The notes below the pieces were generated by a model. The model was not told the origin of the DNA. It saw only the letters and a program-made list of their open reading frames with translations, and made no database searches. Below are positions 38,659 to 45,225 of a stretch of DNA of 64,000 nt, piece after piece. Both the position numbers and the translations under genes were made by a program. The stretch comes from Alteromonas sp. RKMC-009 (GTDB taxonomy: Bacteria > Pseudomonadota > Gammaproteobacteria > Enterobacterales > Alteromonadaceae), in assembly GCF_003584565.2 (NCBI RefSeq), contig NZ_CP031010.1, positions 2,790,001 through 2,854,000 on the forward strand. The letters are read 5' to 3'. Position 1 is the first letter of the stretch. Each line of letters begins with the position of its first letter.

Positions 38659-38944
38659 GATTTCAAATAAAGCAGAAAAGGATATCCGGGGCATATATTT
38701 ATACGGATTTCAGCGATTTGGTGAAGCCAGAGCCGATGCTTACTACAAAGCCTTGTTTGAACGCATAGAGCAAATTGCAACACATCCCTACCGGTATCCG
38801 AAGGCGACGAATATAAGACAAGGCTACCGTAAGTCGGTTATTGCTAGTGAAACCATCTATTACCGCATTGCCGGAAATGATACAGTTGAAATTATGGCTG
38901 TGCTGAGGCGACAAAATATCCGGGATAATCTAGATGGACAGTAG
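38645..38944 (+). CDS. parE: ParE/RelE-superfamily toxin
   Basis: A 99-residue toxin (YKISNKAEKDIRGIYLYGFQRFG, ARADAYYKALFERIEQIA, HPYRYPK, YYRIAGNDTVEIMAVLRRQN). ParE toxins poison DNA gyrase; the assignment to ParE rather than RelE rests on the ParD partner and the C-terminal VLRRQN pattern. The module ends 31 bp from the left attachment site of the neighbouring satellite and lies outside it. Confidence 0.9.
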   Translation: MTNYKISNKAEKDIRGIYLYGFQRFGEARADAYYKALFERIEQIATHPYRYPKATNIRQGYRKSVIASETIYYRIAGNDTVEIMAVLRRQNIRDNLDGQ

Positions 38945-38975
38945 AAATTGAATTTAAAGTTGGTGCCTGGATATT

Positions 38976-39023
38976 TGGTGCGTCTACCCTGACTCGAACA
39001 GGGGACCTCTACCATGTCAAGGT
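38976..39023. repeat. attL: 48-bp copy of the tRNA-Val 3' part
   Basis: Positions 38976-39023 are identical over 48 bp to 49932-49979, which is the 3' half of the tRNA-Val(GAC) gene including anticodon arm, T arm, acceptor strand and CCA. The identity stops sharply on both sides. Only the partial copy is here, so this is the distal attachment site of the element and not a functional tRNA. Confidence 0.96.
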
Positions 39024-39162
39024 TATTTCAATGATTAACCATATAAACAACTAAAAACATAGGGAAACCACAAAACCAACAAAAACAACAACTTAAATAT
39101 TAACCTTAGACCTCTACATGTTTTAGGTAGTATTTGATTGTATTTAGTTATTCATCCATAAT
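39024..39162. other. AT-rich attL-proximal spacer
   Basis: Short AT-rich stretch between the core site and the arm repeats, rich in AAAAC/CAACAA runs. No gene is visible. It probably contains host-factor (IHF-type) bending sites, but none can be called with confidence. Confidence 0.35.
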
Positions 39163-39183
39163 GTTCCCACTTCGTTCCCACTT
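39163..39183. repeat. Left arm-type integrase sites (tandem GTTCCCACTT)
   Basis: GTTCCCACTT occurs twice with an 11-bp period (39163 and 39174), 140 bp from the attL core and just before the integrase ATG. A related pair with the same period and orientation lies near attR (49858-49878). Paired arms at both ends are typical of lambda-type tyrosine integrase arm-binding sites. Confidence 0.65.
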
Positions 39184-39200
39184 TTGGAAAAGTTAGCGAT

Positions 39201-40574
39201 ATGGCGAAAACTAGTGACACCTCAATCTCTAAAACATCCGCTGCCAAATTCATAAGTTCAGCAGTTAAAGACGCAGAACTCAGCTGTGAGAAGATCAAGG
39301 GATTCCATCTAAGGAAAACACAAAGGGGCGGTACCTGGCGCATTCGCTATACAGACTTTTCTGGCAAGGTTAGAAAACTCAGTTTAGGAAAATATGTTGA
39401 TGGCACTACTGATCGTATTAGTGCCACGCAGGAAGCACTGAATTACCGAAATGAACTTAACAAAGGCTTCGACCCTAAACAGGAAATTGATGCTCGGAAA
39501 AAAGCATTTGTAGAAGAAGATTCTAGCCGTGACAGTAGATTAGTTGGAACTTATCTGAATGGGCCATACACGCGACACCAGGCTACTAAAGAGAACGGCG
39601 GCAAGCACACACTAGATATTATCAAAAGAGCTTTCACCAGCTTTCTTGATAAACCTATGAATGAAATTTCCAAGGTCGACATTCACCAATGGCAGGAAGA
39701 TTACACAAATAGCCGAATTGACAAACAAACCAAGGAAGTTCAGCCGCGGTCTTACGAAACTGTTAGCCGGGCTTACTCAGCATTTAAGACAATGCTACGC
39801 CACGCCTACAAAAATAAAGTGATCGACGCTTTCCCTTTGGCAGAAGTTAGCCTTATAGAAATGAGTGCTTCAGAGAAAGAGGCCCTTCACAATAAAGAGT
39901 CGGTCAAGCGAAGAATGCTGACCGAATCAGAGATAAAAGGTCTTAACCGGGGCTTAGAGGTTTACAAGCAGCAGCTTATCGACGGAAGAGAGAATAGCCG
40001 TAATCACGGCAAGTCTCACCTACCCTCTTTTAAAGATGTAGCATATCCAAACTGGTTCTTCCCGTTCTTCAGGCTTGCGGCATACACCGGAATGAGACCC
40101 GGTGATCTTTATTCTCTTCAATGGCACCAGCTTAACCTTCAATTCAAACGGCTTGTGAAAGTGCCAAACAAGACACGCCATCACAAAAGCCCAGCCAAAT
40201 TGGATATACCTCTTAACGAAGGAATCGTAAATGTAATGCTTGCATGGAAAGAGCAGATCCGGCCAAACGCAGAAAACGCCCTAGTATTTCCTTCTCCGGT
40301 AACTGGCAACGCTTTGTCTAAGGACGCACACGAAAAGCCTTGGGCTAATGTCTTGCGACTTGGCGAAGTAGAAGCAAAGCTGGACTTTTATTCATTAAGG
40401 CATCACTACATCAGCAAGCTTGTATCTAACGGCACCCCGCTTTTTACTGTTGCCAGGCTAGCCGGTCACAAGTCCACAAAGATGATTGAAGAGCATTACG
40501 GCCACCTTTCGCCACATCACGCAGCTGAAGCGCTGGATTCGATTTCAGCAGACTTTCAAGAGGCCGCATTATGA
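39201..40574 (+). CDS. int: Tyrosine-type site-specific integrase
   Basis: The 457-residue integrase has an N-terminal arm-binding region (TWRIRYTDFSGKVRKLSLGKY), a SAM-like core-binding domain (about 110-220) and the catalytic domain with Arg in AYTGMRPGDLYSLQW, Lys region TRHHKSPAKLDIPL, His-x-x-Arg-type box YSLRHHYISKLVSNG, GHKS and nucleophile Tyr in IEEHYGHL. It catalyses recombination at the tRNA-Val site. It is 178 nt inside attL and reads into the element. The stop overlaps the next start by 4 nt (ATGA). The ribosome site is weak (AAAG), and the arm sites next to its start could give self-repression. Confidence 0.95.
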   Translation: MAKTSDTSISKTSAAKFISSAVKDAELSCEKIKGFHLRKTQRGGTWRIRYTDFSGKVRKLSLGKYVDGTTDRISATQEALNYRNELNKGFDPKQEIDARKKAFVEEDSSRDSRLVGTYLNGPYTRHQATKENGGKHTLDIIKRAFTSFLDKPMNEISKVDIHQWQEDYTNSRIDKQTKEVQPRSYETVSRAYSAFKTMLRHAYKNKVIDAFPLAEVSLIEMSASEKEALHNKESVKRRMLTESEIKGLNRGLEVYKQQLIDGRENSRNHGKSHLPSFKDVAYPNWFFPFFRLAAYTGMRPGDLYSLQWHQLNLQFKRLVKVPNKTRHHKSPAKLDIPLNEGIVNVMLAWKEQIRPNAENALVFPSPVTGNALSKDAHEKPWANVLRLGEVEAKLDFYSLRHHYISKLVSNGTPLFTVARLAGHKSTKMIEEHYGHLSPHHAAEALDSISADFQEAAL

Positions 40575-41368
40575 GCTTTAAAATTCCCGAAGTTCTGAAC
40601 TGGTCCTTAACCAATCATAGTTACGACCTGATGGATTATTTAGATAAGCCGCAAATAATCTATCCTGATTTGTGGAGGAAATTTACAAGCCAAAATCCTC
40701 TTACAGAGAAATTTTGGCGGTTAGCTGAAGCGTTCGTGACAACAGGTAACTTTGTTCACCCAAATTTTGGTTGGAAGCTGTTTTTGCAACAAATTGAGAT
40801 TGGATACACCGGGCTAGACCACTGGAGCCAAAAAACACCAGATGAGCGAAATTCGCATTTGAACGAGTTAGCCACGCTCAGCAAAACTCTAGCAAAAAAG
40901 ATTGCAGTTACTCCGTTAAATCACGAGACACTGAAACTTTTTAATCATGAAGTTTATTACGCTGAAGCGGCCAGAAGGCAAAACACAAAATTACTTGAAG
41001 CTGAGCTGCCACATGACCGAAAAATAGAAACTCTAGGCTTTCATGCGCCAACTCTGGAACACTTCTTATCAGACTTAGCTGAATTGCTCAAAAGCTATTC
41101 TGAACGAGAACATGTGAGCGTTTCCAAAGTAAATGCTGATGATTCTAACGTAACCTATTTCGTGAGAAGCATTTCGGACTTCCTAGTCACAACTGGTGAG
41201 AAGCCTAGGCATGAGCTTGTAGCACTGAGTGCCGGCATAGCATTCGATTTGGATTTCGACACAGAAAATGTGCGAACGAAGTTAAAGAGATACTCAAGAT
41301 CTGACCGGCTCCAGGAAAACGAAAAATACAACAAACTAATCTTCCAGGCATACAATCCAGTGACATAG
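40571..41368 (+). CDS. Unrecognised satellite protein, coupled to the integrase
   Basis: A 265-residue soluble protein that I cannot assign. It has no signal peptide or membrane segment; it is rich in charged helices (LSDLAELLKSYSERE, RTKLKRYSRSDRLQENEKYNK) and aromatic residues in its first third. Its ATG overlaps the integrase stop (ATGA), so it is translationally coupled and may take part in or regulate integration, excision or helper interaction; this is inference from position only. Confidence 0.7.
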   Translation: MSFKIPEVLNWSLTNHSYDLMDYLDKPQIIYPDLWRKFTSQNPLTEKFWRLAEAFVTTGNFVHPNFGWKLFLQQIEIGYTGLDHWSQKTPDERNSHLNELATLSKTLAKKIAVTPLNHETLKLFNHEVYYAEAARRQNTKLLEAELPHDRKIETLGFHAPTLEHFLSDLAELLKSYSEREHVSVSKVNADDSNVTYFVRSISDFLVTTGEKPRHELVALSAGIAFDLDFDTENVRTKLKRYSRSDRLQENEKYNKLIFQAYNPVT

Positions 41369-41370
41369 AT

Positions 41371-41441
41371 GGGACAAAACCCACCATTTAATTAAATTTT
41401 GTCCCTCTCCTATCGTTTGAAGTTTTTGGTTTACTTAAACC
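41371..41441. promoter_or_regulatory. Two inverted repeats upstream of the AlpA-like gene
   Basis: GGGACAAAA (41371-41379) pairs with TTTTGTCCC (41397-41405), and a 14-bp palindrome GGTTTA-CT-TAAACC occupies 41428-41441. They lie between the integrase-coupled gene and the AlpA-like start at 41465. The first could terminate the upstream transcript or act as an operator; the second is a good operator candidate for regulation of alpA. Confidence 0.5.
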
Positions 41442-41464
41442 GTCAAAACGCAGGAGATACAAAA

Positions 41465-41695
41465 ATGACACCAAACGATACAAATACCGAGTTAAAGCTT
41501 TTACTAAGCAACAATGAGGCAGCTACTGCTTTAAATATTGCCCCTATTACTTTAAGAATTTCAAGAAGCACTGGTTCACTTCTTGGGGTGCCCGCTCCGA
41601 AACACATCAAGTTTGCTAAGGCCGTACGTTACCGATTAAAAGACATACAAGAATGGCTAGACGCCTTAGACACAGATGGAAAGGAGGGTATGTGA
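41465..41695 (+). CDS. AlpA/excisionase-like winged-helix DNA-binding protein
   Basis: A 76-residue protein with a MerR/AlpA-type helix-turn-helix (LLSNNEAATALNIAPITLRISRS) and a wing region ending in YRLKDIQEWLDALD, the signature of HTH_17/AlpA proteins that act as excisionases or integrase activators in satellites and P4-like elements. Start 41465 follows CAGGAG at 6-7 nt. The stop overlaps the next ATG (ATGTGATG). Confidence 0.82.
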   Translation: MTPNDTNTELKLLLSNNEAATALNIAPITLRISRSTGSLLGVPAPKHIKFAKAVRYRLKDIQEWLDALDTDGKEGM

Positions 41696-41967
41696 TGGAG
41701 AACGTTATCCCAAACTTTATCCGCAATGCGAGAAAGCGTTTTGAAATTTTTGGCGCCGGCCTATCACCTAATGATCTGAAAATGGTCGCAGAGAAGAACC
41801 ATGAAGATGCTTTAAATCACATAAAAGCAGAAGCAGCCAACTACAAATTACTTACTCAGGAGCTGGAAAACTCTGAACAGCGTCTAACGGCTTTACGGCT
41901 ATTTATAGCTGAGAACTTCGAGCAACTTATTGAAGCAGAAAACCAGATGGCAGAACGGGAGCAATAA
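41695..41967 (+). CDS. Small coiled-coil satellite protein
   Basis: A 90-residue protein not recognised. Its second half is a predicted helix or coiled coil (AANYKLLTQELENSEQRLTALRLFI). RBS AAGGAGG is very strong and the start overlaps the AlpA-like stop. Function unknown. Confidence 0.7.
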   Translation: MENVIPNFIRNARKRFEIFGAGLSPNDLKMVAEKNHEDALNHIKAEAANYKLLTQELENSEQRLTALRLFIAENFEQLIEAENQMAEREQ

Positions 41968-41968
41968 C

Positions 41969-42343
41969 ATGAAAAATGAAGCCACCCCTAAGAGCGGCAA
42001 CACTGAAATGAGCACTTCAGATAATACCGCAATCAAACCACCAATCAAGAAAGAACTTTGTTTGGCTCTGCTTATTCAGCGAGGCCAAAAAGGTATCACA
42101 CAACCAGAGGCATACACTGCCTATCATGAGTCATGTCTTCATACGTCGATAAGCACCCTACAGCAACAGCATGGCCTGCAGATTAACCGGCTACCAGATA
42201 AGGAAACCATTGTTCACTACAGGCAGAAAGCTTTCAGCCGCTATTGGCTGGCTGATAACAATCAGATTGAGAAGGCTACTAACCTGCTTAATTACTATCG
42301 TTCTAAGCGTGGTTTAGCACCAATTACCCAGGATGCAGCGTAG
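41969..42343 (+). CDS. Small satellite protein with probable winged-helix fold
   Basis: A 124-residue protein. The segment GITQPEAYTAYHESCLHTSISTLQQQHGLQINRLPDK looks like the DNA-binding helix-turn-helix plus wing of a small phage family often located before replication genes. Start 41969 has GGGAG upstream. Exact family not assigned. Confidence 0.68.
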   Translation: MKNEATPKSGNTEMSTSDNTAIKPPIKKELCLALLIQRGQKGITQPEAYTAYHESCLHTSISTLQQQHGLQINRLPDKETIVHYRQKAFSRYWLADNNQIEKATNLLNYYRSKRGLAPITQDAA

Positions 42344-42357
42344 CCCTTCGGGGCTAC
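42340..42357 (+). other. UUCG-capped intercistronic hairpin
   Basis: GTAGCCC-TTCG-GGGCTAC is a perfect 7-bp stem with the extra-stable UUCG loop. It overlaps the upstream stop codon, and GAGGGGGC with ATG 42371 follows directly. With no T-run it is more likely an RNA processing or stability element than a terminator. Confidence 0.6.
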
Positions 42358-42370
42358 TTGAGGGGGCATT

Positions 42371-43123
42371 ATGTGCGTTGAATTAGTTATAAGGGCGCTT
42401 CATACACAGATTCCTAAACCAGCAGGATCATCTGTTCAATCGCTTAAATTGATTCTCACCTTATTGTGTGAACATGCGAACAGCGATGGTGGCTCTTGCT
42501 TCCCTTCTCACAAGCGTTTAAAGCAATTTTCAGGTATGGGAAATGATGCCGTTAATAATGCGCTGAAGGCCCTGCAGGAACTTGGATTCATAAAAAAGAA
42601 GAGGACACAGTCCTCAAATCAGTATTTGATTTGCGTTGAAAAGCTAACTGCAGAAATTCCCAGAATCCTAAGAGCGGAATCCCATACTCCGGTAACCGGA
42701 ATCTCAGAATCCGATAACCGGAATTCCAGATTCCCGAATTCAGGAAACGAACCTGTCATTAAACCTGTCATTAAACCTGTCATTAAACCTGTCATTAAAC
42801 CTGTCATTAAACCTGTCAAGGAACCTGTCAAGGAACCTGTCATAAAGAATCACTCCATACCTGATGATTTTACTGTAACTGATGAAATGAAAAGTTGGTT
42901 TGCAGAAAAAGGGTTCACCTTGGATATACAGGAAGAGACAGAGGAGTTTATTGAATACTGGAAATCAGAAGGCGGCAAAAAGAAAAACTGGCAATTGACC
43001 TGGAAGAACCGCATGAGGGATCAGCAAAAAAGATATGGCACCAGCAAACCCAAAAGAGCAACGAAGGCCAGACCTGAAAACTTTGCAAATAAAGATTATG
43101 GCGAAACAAAGGTGAATTTCTAA
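42371..43123 (+). CDS. Replication initiator, lambda O/DnaT-like
   Basis: A 250-residue protein with an N-terminal HTH_36 domain (CFPSHKRLKQFSGMGNDAVNNALKALQELGFI), a linker made of eight PVIK/PVKE-type tetrapeptides (about 127-158), and a C-terminal DnaT/DnaD-like region (FIEYWKSEGGKKKNWQLTWKNRMRDQ). It is followed without gap by a DnaC-like ATPase, so the pair is the functional analogue of lambda O and P. The linker DNA is a 12-bp tandem repeat listed separately as the likely origin. Start ATG 42371 has a GAGGGGG ribosome site. Confidence 0.85.
   Translation: MCVELVIRALHTQIPKPAGSSVQSLKLILTLLCEHANSDGGSCFPSHKRLKQFSGMGNDAVNNALKALQELGFIKKKRTQSSNQYLICVEKLTAEIPRILRAESHTPVTGISESDNRNSRFPNSGNEPVIKPVIKPVIKPVIKPVIKPVKEPVKEPVIKNHSIPDDFTVTDEMKSWFAEKGFTLDIQEETEEFIEYWKSEGGKKKNWQLTWKNRMRDQQKRYGTSKPKRATKARPENFANKDYGETKVNF
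42751..42846. repeat. Eight 12-bp iterons within the initiator gene (probable replication origin)
   Basis: Units are ACCTGTCATTAA x5 (42751-42810), ACCTGTCAAGGA x2 (42811-42834) and ACCTGTCATAAA x1 (42835-42846). They encode the Lys-Pro-Val-Ile linker in frame. Iterons inside the initiator gene are how lambda places its origin inside O. Just upstream are a repeated TAACCGGAAT (about 42702 and 42715) and two GAATTC sites. Tandem iterons adjacent to a helicase loader gene support an origin role. Confidence 0.75.
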
Positions 43124-43914
43124 TGCGATACAAAAAACAAAAAGTCACATGCGCAACTCATGGTGAAATGGAAGTTGATGTTCATCTAAGGCCTGATGGA
43201 ACCCCTTGGTGTAAAGCTGAGTGCCCTATTTGCTTAGAAGCTAGGCACAAAAAGCAGCTGGAAGAAGAAAGGCGCATAGAGGCACAGGAGCGCAAGGAAC
43301 AAGCCCTGAAAAGCAGGCTTAGCACGCTGGCTATCCCGAAGCGCTTCAACACGGCTAGATTCGATAACTACCAGGTGGGAAGCAAACAGCAATCAGCGTG
43401 TCTGAATATTTGCAGAGACTATGCAAGCACCTTTGAAAAGCATAGAGAGCAAGGCACTAGCTTATTACTGCTAGGCTCAGTCGGAACAGGCAAAACGCAC
43501 CTTGCCTGTTCAATAGGCCGGACAGTAGTTGAAAGCGGCTTTCATGCCCGATATGTGACACTGGCAGAGATAATCGGCGATATTCGCGCCACATGGTCAG
43601 GCACAATTACCCGCCGCTGTTCAACGTGGGGAATTGAAGAGAAGTTGACGGAAAGAGATGTTCTAGATGCCTATGAGCAATGCGACTTGCTTATCATTGA
43701 CGAAATAGGCGTTCAGTCAGGAACGGATAACGAGAGAAACATTATTTTCGGGATAATAGACGCTCGTTACCGTGAAATGTTGCCGACCATAGCAATATCG
43801 AACCTGAATGAATCTGAGGTTGCCAGCCTGATCAGTGAACGCTCTGTTGACAGATTAAAGCAAGGTGGCGGCACACTTGCTTTCAACTGGCACAGTTACC
43901 GGGGCGCGGCTTAG
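43123..43914 (+). CDS. DnaC-like helicase loader ATPase
   Basis: A 263-residue AAA+ protein with Walker A GSVGTGKTHLACS (about residue 122), Walker B LLIIDEIG and an arginine-bearing SERSVDRLK sensor region. The N-terminus has a zinc-finger-like CATHG...CPIC arrangement followed by a charged helix. It would load host DnaB at the satellite origin. Start shares one base with the initiator stop. The C-terminus overlaps the convergent repressor gene by 4 nt. Confidence 0.9.
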   Translation: MRYKKQKVTCATHGEMEVDVHLRPDGTPWCKAECPICLEARHKKQLEEERRIEAQERKEQALKSRLSTLAIPKRFNTARFDNYQVGSKQQSACLNICRDYASTFEKHREQGTSLLLLGSVGTGKTHLACSIGRTVVESGFHARYVTLAEIIGDIRATWSGTITRRCSTWGIEEKLTERDVLDAYEQCDLLIIDEIGVQSGTDNERNIIFGIIDARYREMLPTIAISNLNESEVASLISERSVDRLKQGGGTLAFNWHSYRGAA

Positions 43915-44102
43915 TTGCTTTGCCCTAATTTCATTCTGCAGGCATCTTTAACCCACTCTGAAAAGCTGTCCGGCTTCCCACTATCAGTACAGTTCCTGGC
44001 ATGGTCGATTTGCTCAATCATGTCATCTGGAAACCGGATGAATTTTTTTGTGGAACCTGGGCGATCATCACCCCATTTATTTTTTGTTTTTTTCTCTTGC
44101 AT
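43911..44102 (-). CDS. Ribbon-helix-helix-like repressor (YlcI/YnfO type)
   Basis: A 63-residue basic protein with KKFIRFPDDMIEQIDHARN and SFSEWVKDACRMKL, the pattern of YlcI/YnfO-type prophage proteins with an Arc-like ribbon-helix-helix. It is the only minus-strand gene in the core of the element. ATG 44102 is preferred over a TTG at 44117. A perfect palindrome TGGTGCGCACCA lies 2 bp upstream of the ATG, overlapping the ribosome site region, so the protein probably represses itself and the gene at 44194. Confidence 0.78.
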   Translation of the reverse strand: MQEKKTKNKWGDDRPGSTKKFIRFPDDMIEQIDHARNCTDSGKPDSFSEWVKDACRMKLGQSN

Positions 44103-44104
44103 GT

Positions 44105-44147
44105 TGGTGCGCACCAATGTAGTTTAAAAAATGTCTGGTGCGCACCA
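44105..44147. promoter_or_regulatory. Twin TGGTGCGCACCA operators
   Basis: The 12-bp perfect palindrome TGGTGCGCACCA occurs at 44105-44116 and 44136-44147, 31 bp apart (about three helical turns, same face). They lie between the divergent repressor and the small gene at 44194. Confidence 0.8.
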
Positions 44148-44193
44148 CTTTACACAACAAATTAGAAACTGACAAACGAGAAGGATTTTAGAA

Positions 44194-44406
44194 ATGAACA
44201 ATGCAACATCTAGTACAAGCAAGTTGGACCTGGCAGACAAGCGTTCAGCCAGTATTGCGAAAGCATTGGGCCTTGTTGCTATTTTGGGAGAGGCATCAAA
44301 GTCACCGGATGCTTTGACGGATAAAGACATGTCTAGTGCGTTATGGGCAATTGAAGATATTCTTCGTGAAGCAGCTGATGCTGACCACGCTTTAGAAACT
44401 GAATAA
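44194..44406 (+). CDS. Small satellite protein, unrecognised
   Basis: A 70-residue acidic, mostly helical protein (DKRSASIAKALGLVAILGEASKS, SSALWAIEDILREAADADHAL). RBS GAGAAGGA upstream of ATG is good. Related short proteins occur in prophages as accessory genes; function unknown. Confidence 0.65.
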   Translation: MNNATSSTSKLDLADKRSASIAKALGLVAILGEASKSPDALTDKDMSSALWAIEDILREAADADHALETE

Positions 44407-44417
44407 GGGGATTCATT

Positions 44418-44624
44418 ATGCAACCTGTAGCCGTTAAATCATTAACTGAAGTTCAAGAGCCTGATATCAGAGATATCGGTTTGCGGTCAGTTGAGGAATT
44501 AGCCAGGGGCCTCCGTCTGTATTTGGATGAGCGTGCTTCTAATATACCAACGGAAAATTTAAGCGTTATTGATGCAATTCTTTCTCAGATCATAGTGGAG
44601 AGCAGCCAGTTGAACACCAACTGA
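44418..44624 (+). CDS. Small satellite protein, unrecognised
   Basis: A 68-residue acidic helical protein (SVEELARGLRLYLDERASN, LSVIDAILSQIIVESS), 11 nt after the previous gene with RBS AAGGGG. The two small genes form an operon under the twin operators and end at a terminator. Confidence 0.65.
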   Translation: MQPVAVKSLTEVQEPDIRDIGLRSVEELARGLRLYLDERASNIPTENLSVIDAILSQIIVESSQLNTN

Positions 44625-44641
44625 TTGCAATGGAACCAAAC

Positions 44642-44672
44642 AAACCGTCCACATCAGGGCGGTTTTTTGTTT
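44642..44672 (+). terminator. Rho-independent terminator
   Basis: Stem AAACCGTCC / GGGCGGTTT (one G-U pair), loop ACATCA, then TTTGTTT. It ends the small-gene operon and insulates the capsid operon. Confidence 0.9.
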
Positions 44673-44675
44673 CTA

Positions 44676-44821
44676 CTTACCCGAATAAAGGTAAGTTTTT
44701 ACCCATTGTCGGGTAAAGAATCCTTATATCGAGACTGTTCTGTCCTGAAAACGGGACAGGCAACTTGAGGTTAGTACGACTTAAACGAGTATTGAAAGAA
44801 AGTGTGTCATATGCGTGACAC
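44676..44821. promoter_or_regulatory. Cluster of hairpins and palindromes upstream of the capsid promoter
   Basis: Four inverted repeats: CTTACC/GGTAAG (44676-44695), TTTACCC-ATTGTC-GGGTAAA (44698-44717; also TTACCCGA 44677 with TCGGGTAA 44709), CTGTCCTG-AAAA-CGGGACAG (44740-44759), and GTGTCA/TGACAC (44804-44821). No gene fits. They may be operators for satellite or helper regulators, a packaging signal or part of an origin; the sequence does not decide. Confidence 0.55.
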
Positions 44822-45025
44822 GGAGCATTTCGAAAATTGATGTATATCCATTAATTTCATTGAGTTAGAGGGTTTTTGGGGTTTTCCAATAAGGAACACA
44901 CCAGAGTCACAGGCATGGACAGAATATAATTCACAAAAAGCTATTAAAACCCACATTTAATACTGTTAAATGCCATTTTTGCAGGCTTTTATACCCCAAA
45001 AGTCTATAAAACACACAATTAAACA
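44822..45025. other. AT-rich intergenic stretch
   Basis: About 200 bp of AT-rich DNA without a coding frame of bacterial character or a further inverted repeat that I can support. It precedes the capsid promoter. Confidence 0.4.
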
Positions 45026-45053
45026 TTGATACTGTATATAAAGCCAGTATAAT
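45026..45053 (+). promoter_or_regulatory. Sigma70 promoter of the capsid operon
   Basis: -35 TTGATA (45026-45031) and consensus -10 TATAAT (45048-45053) with a 16-bp spacer. Transcription should begin near 45060, giving a leader of about 165 nt. Confidence 0.75.
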
Positions 45054-45059
45054 TAAAAA

Positions 45060-45225
45060 TGCTCACACACGTTGTGAAACGTCGAGCAACAATATTTTGC
45101 GGATACTTCCTGCTAAGTAGGTTAGTAAGGCGACACAAGTCCTTGCTTGGATGTGACAAGTGTCGCCGCCCTTTCTTCGATTTTGTTGCTCGAAGGGTTT
45201 ACTTACTAAAATTACAGGAAGGTAC
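45060..45225 (+). ncRNA. Structured 5' leader of the capsid mRNA (candidate cis-regulatory RNA)
   Basis: Nested complementary segments: A, CTTCCTG (45106-45112) with CAGGAAG (45215-45221), which contains the Shine-Dalgarno AGGA; B, TTAGTAAG (45122-45129) with CTTACTAA (45202-45209); C, GGCGACAC (45129-45136) with GTGTCGCC (45160-45167); D, CTTCGA (45175-45180) with TCGAAG (45190-45195). A to D are compatible (B and C share one base). An alternative, E, TCGAGCAAC (45082-45090) with GTTGCTCGA (45185-45193), excludes D and crosses A and B. This is the pattern of a two-state translational switch. Not matched to any named RNA family. Confidence 0.65.

Noticed and set aside
38407..38944. ParDE as part of the satellite
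   Set aside because: It lies left of attL (38976), outside the 48-bp repeats.
38976..39023. Second tRNA-Val gene
   Set aside because: Only the 3' part is present; the D arm and 5' acceptor strand are missing, so it is an att duplicate.
42751..42846. Regular 12-bp repeats as a CRISPR array
   Set aside because: Units are contiguous without spacers, in frame inside a gene, and no cas genes are near; they are iterons or coding repeats.
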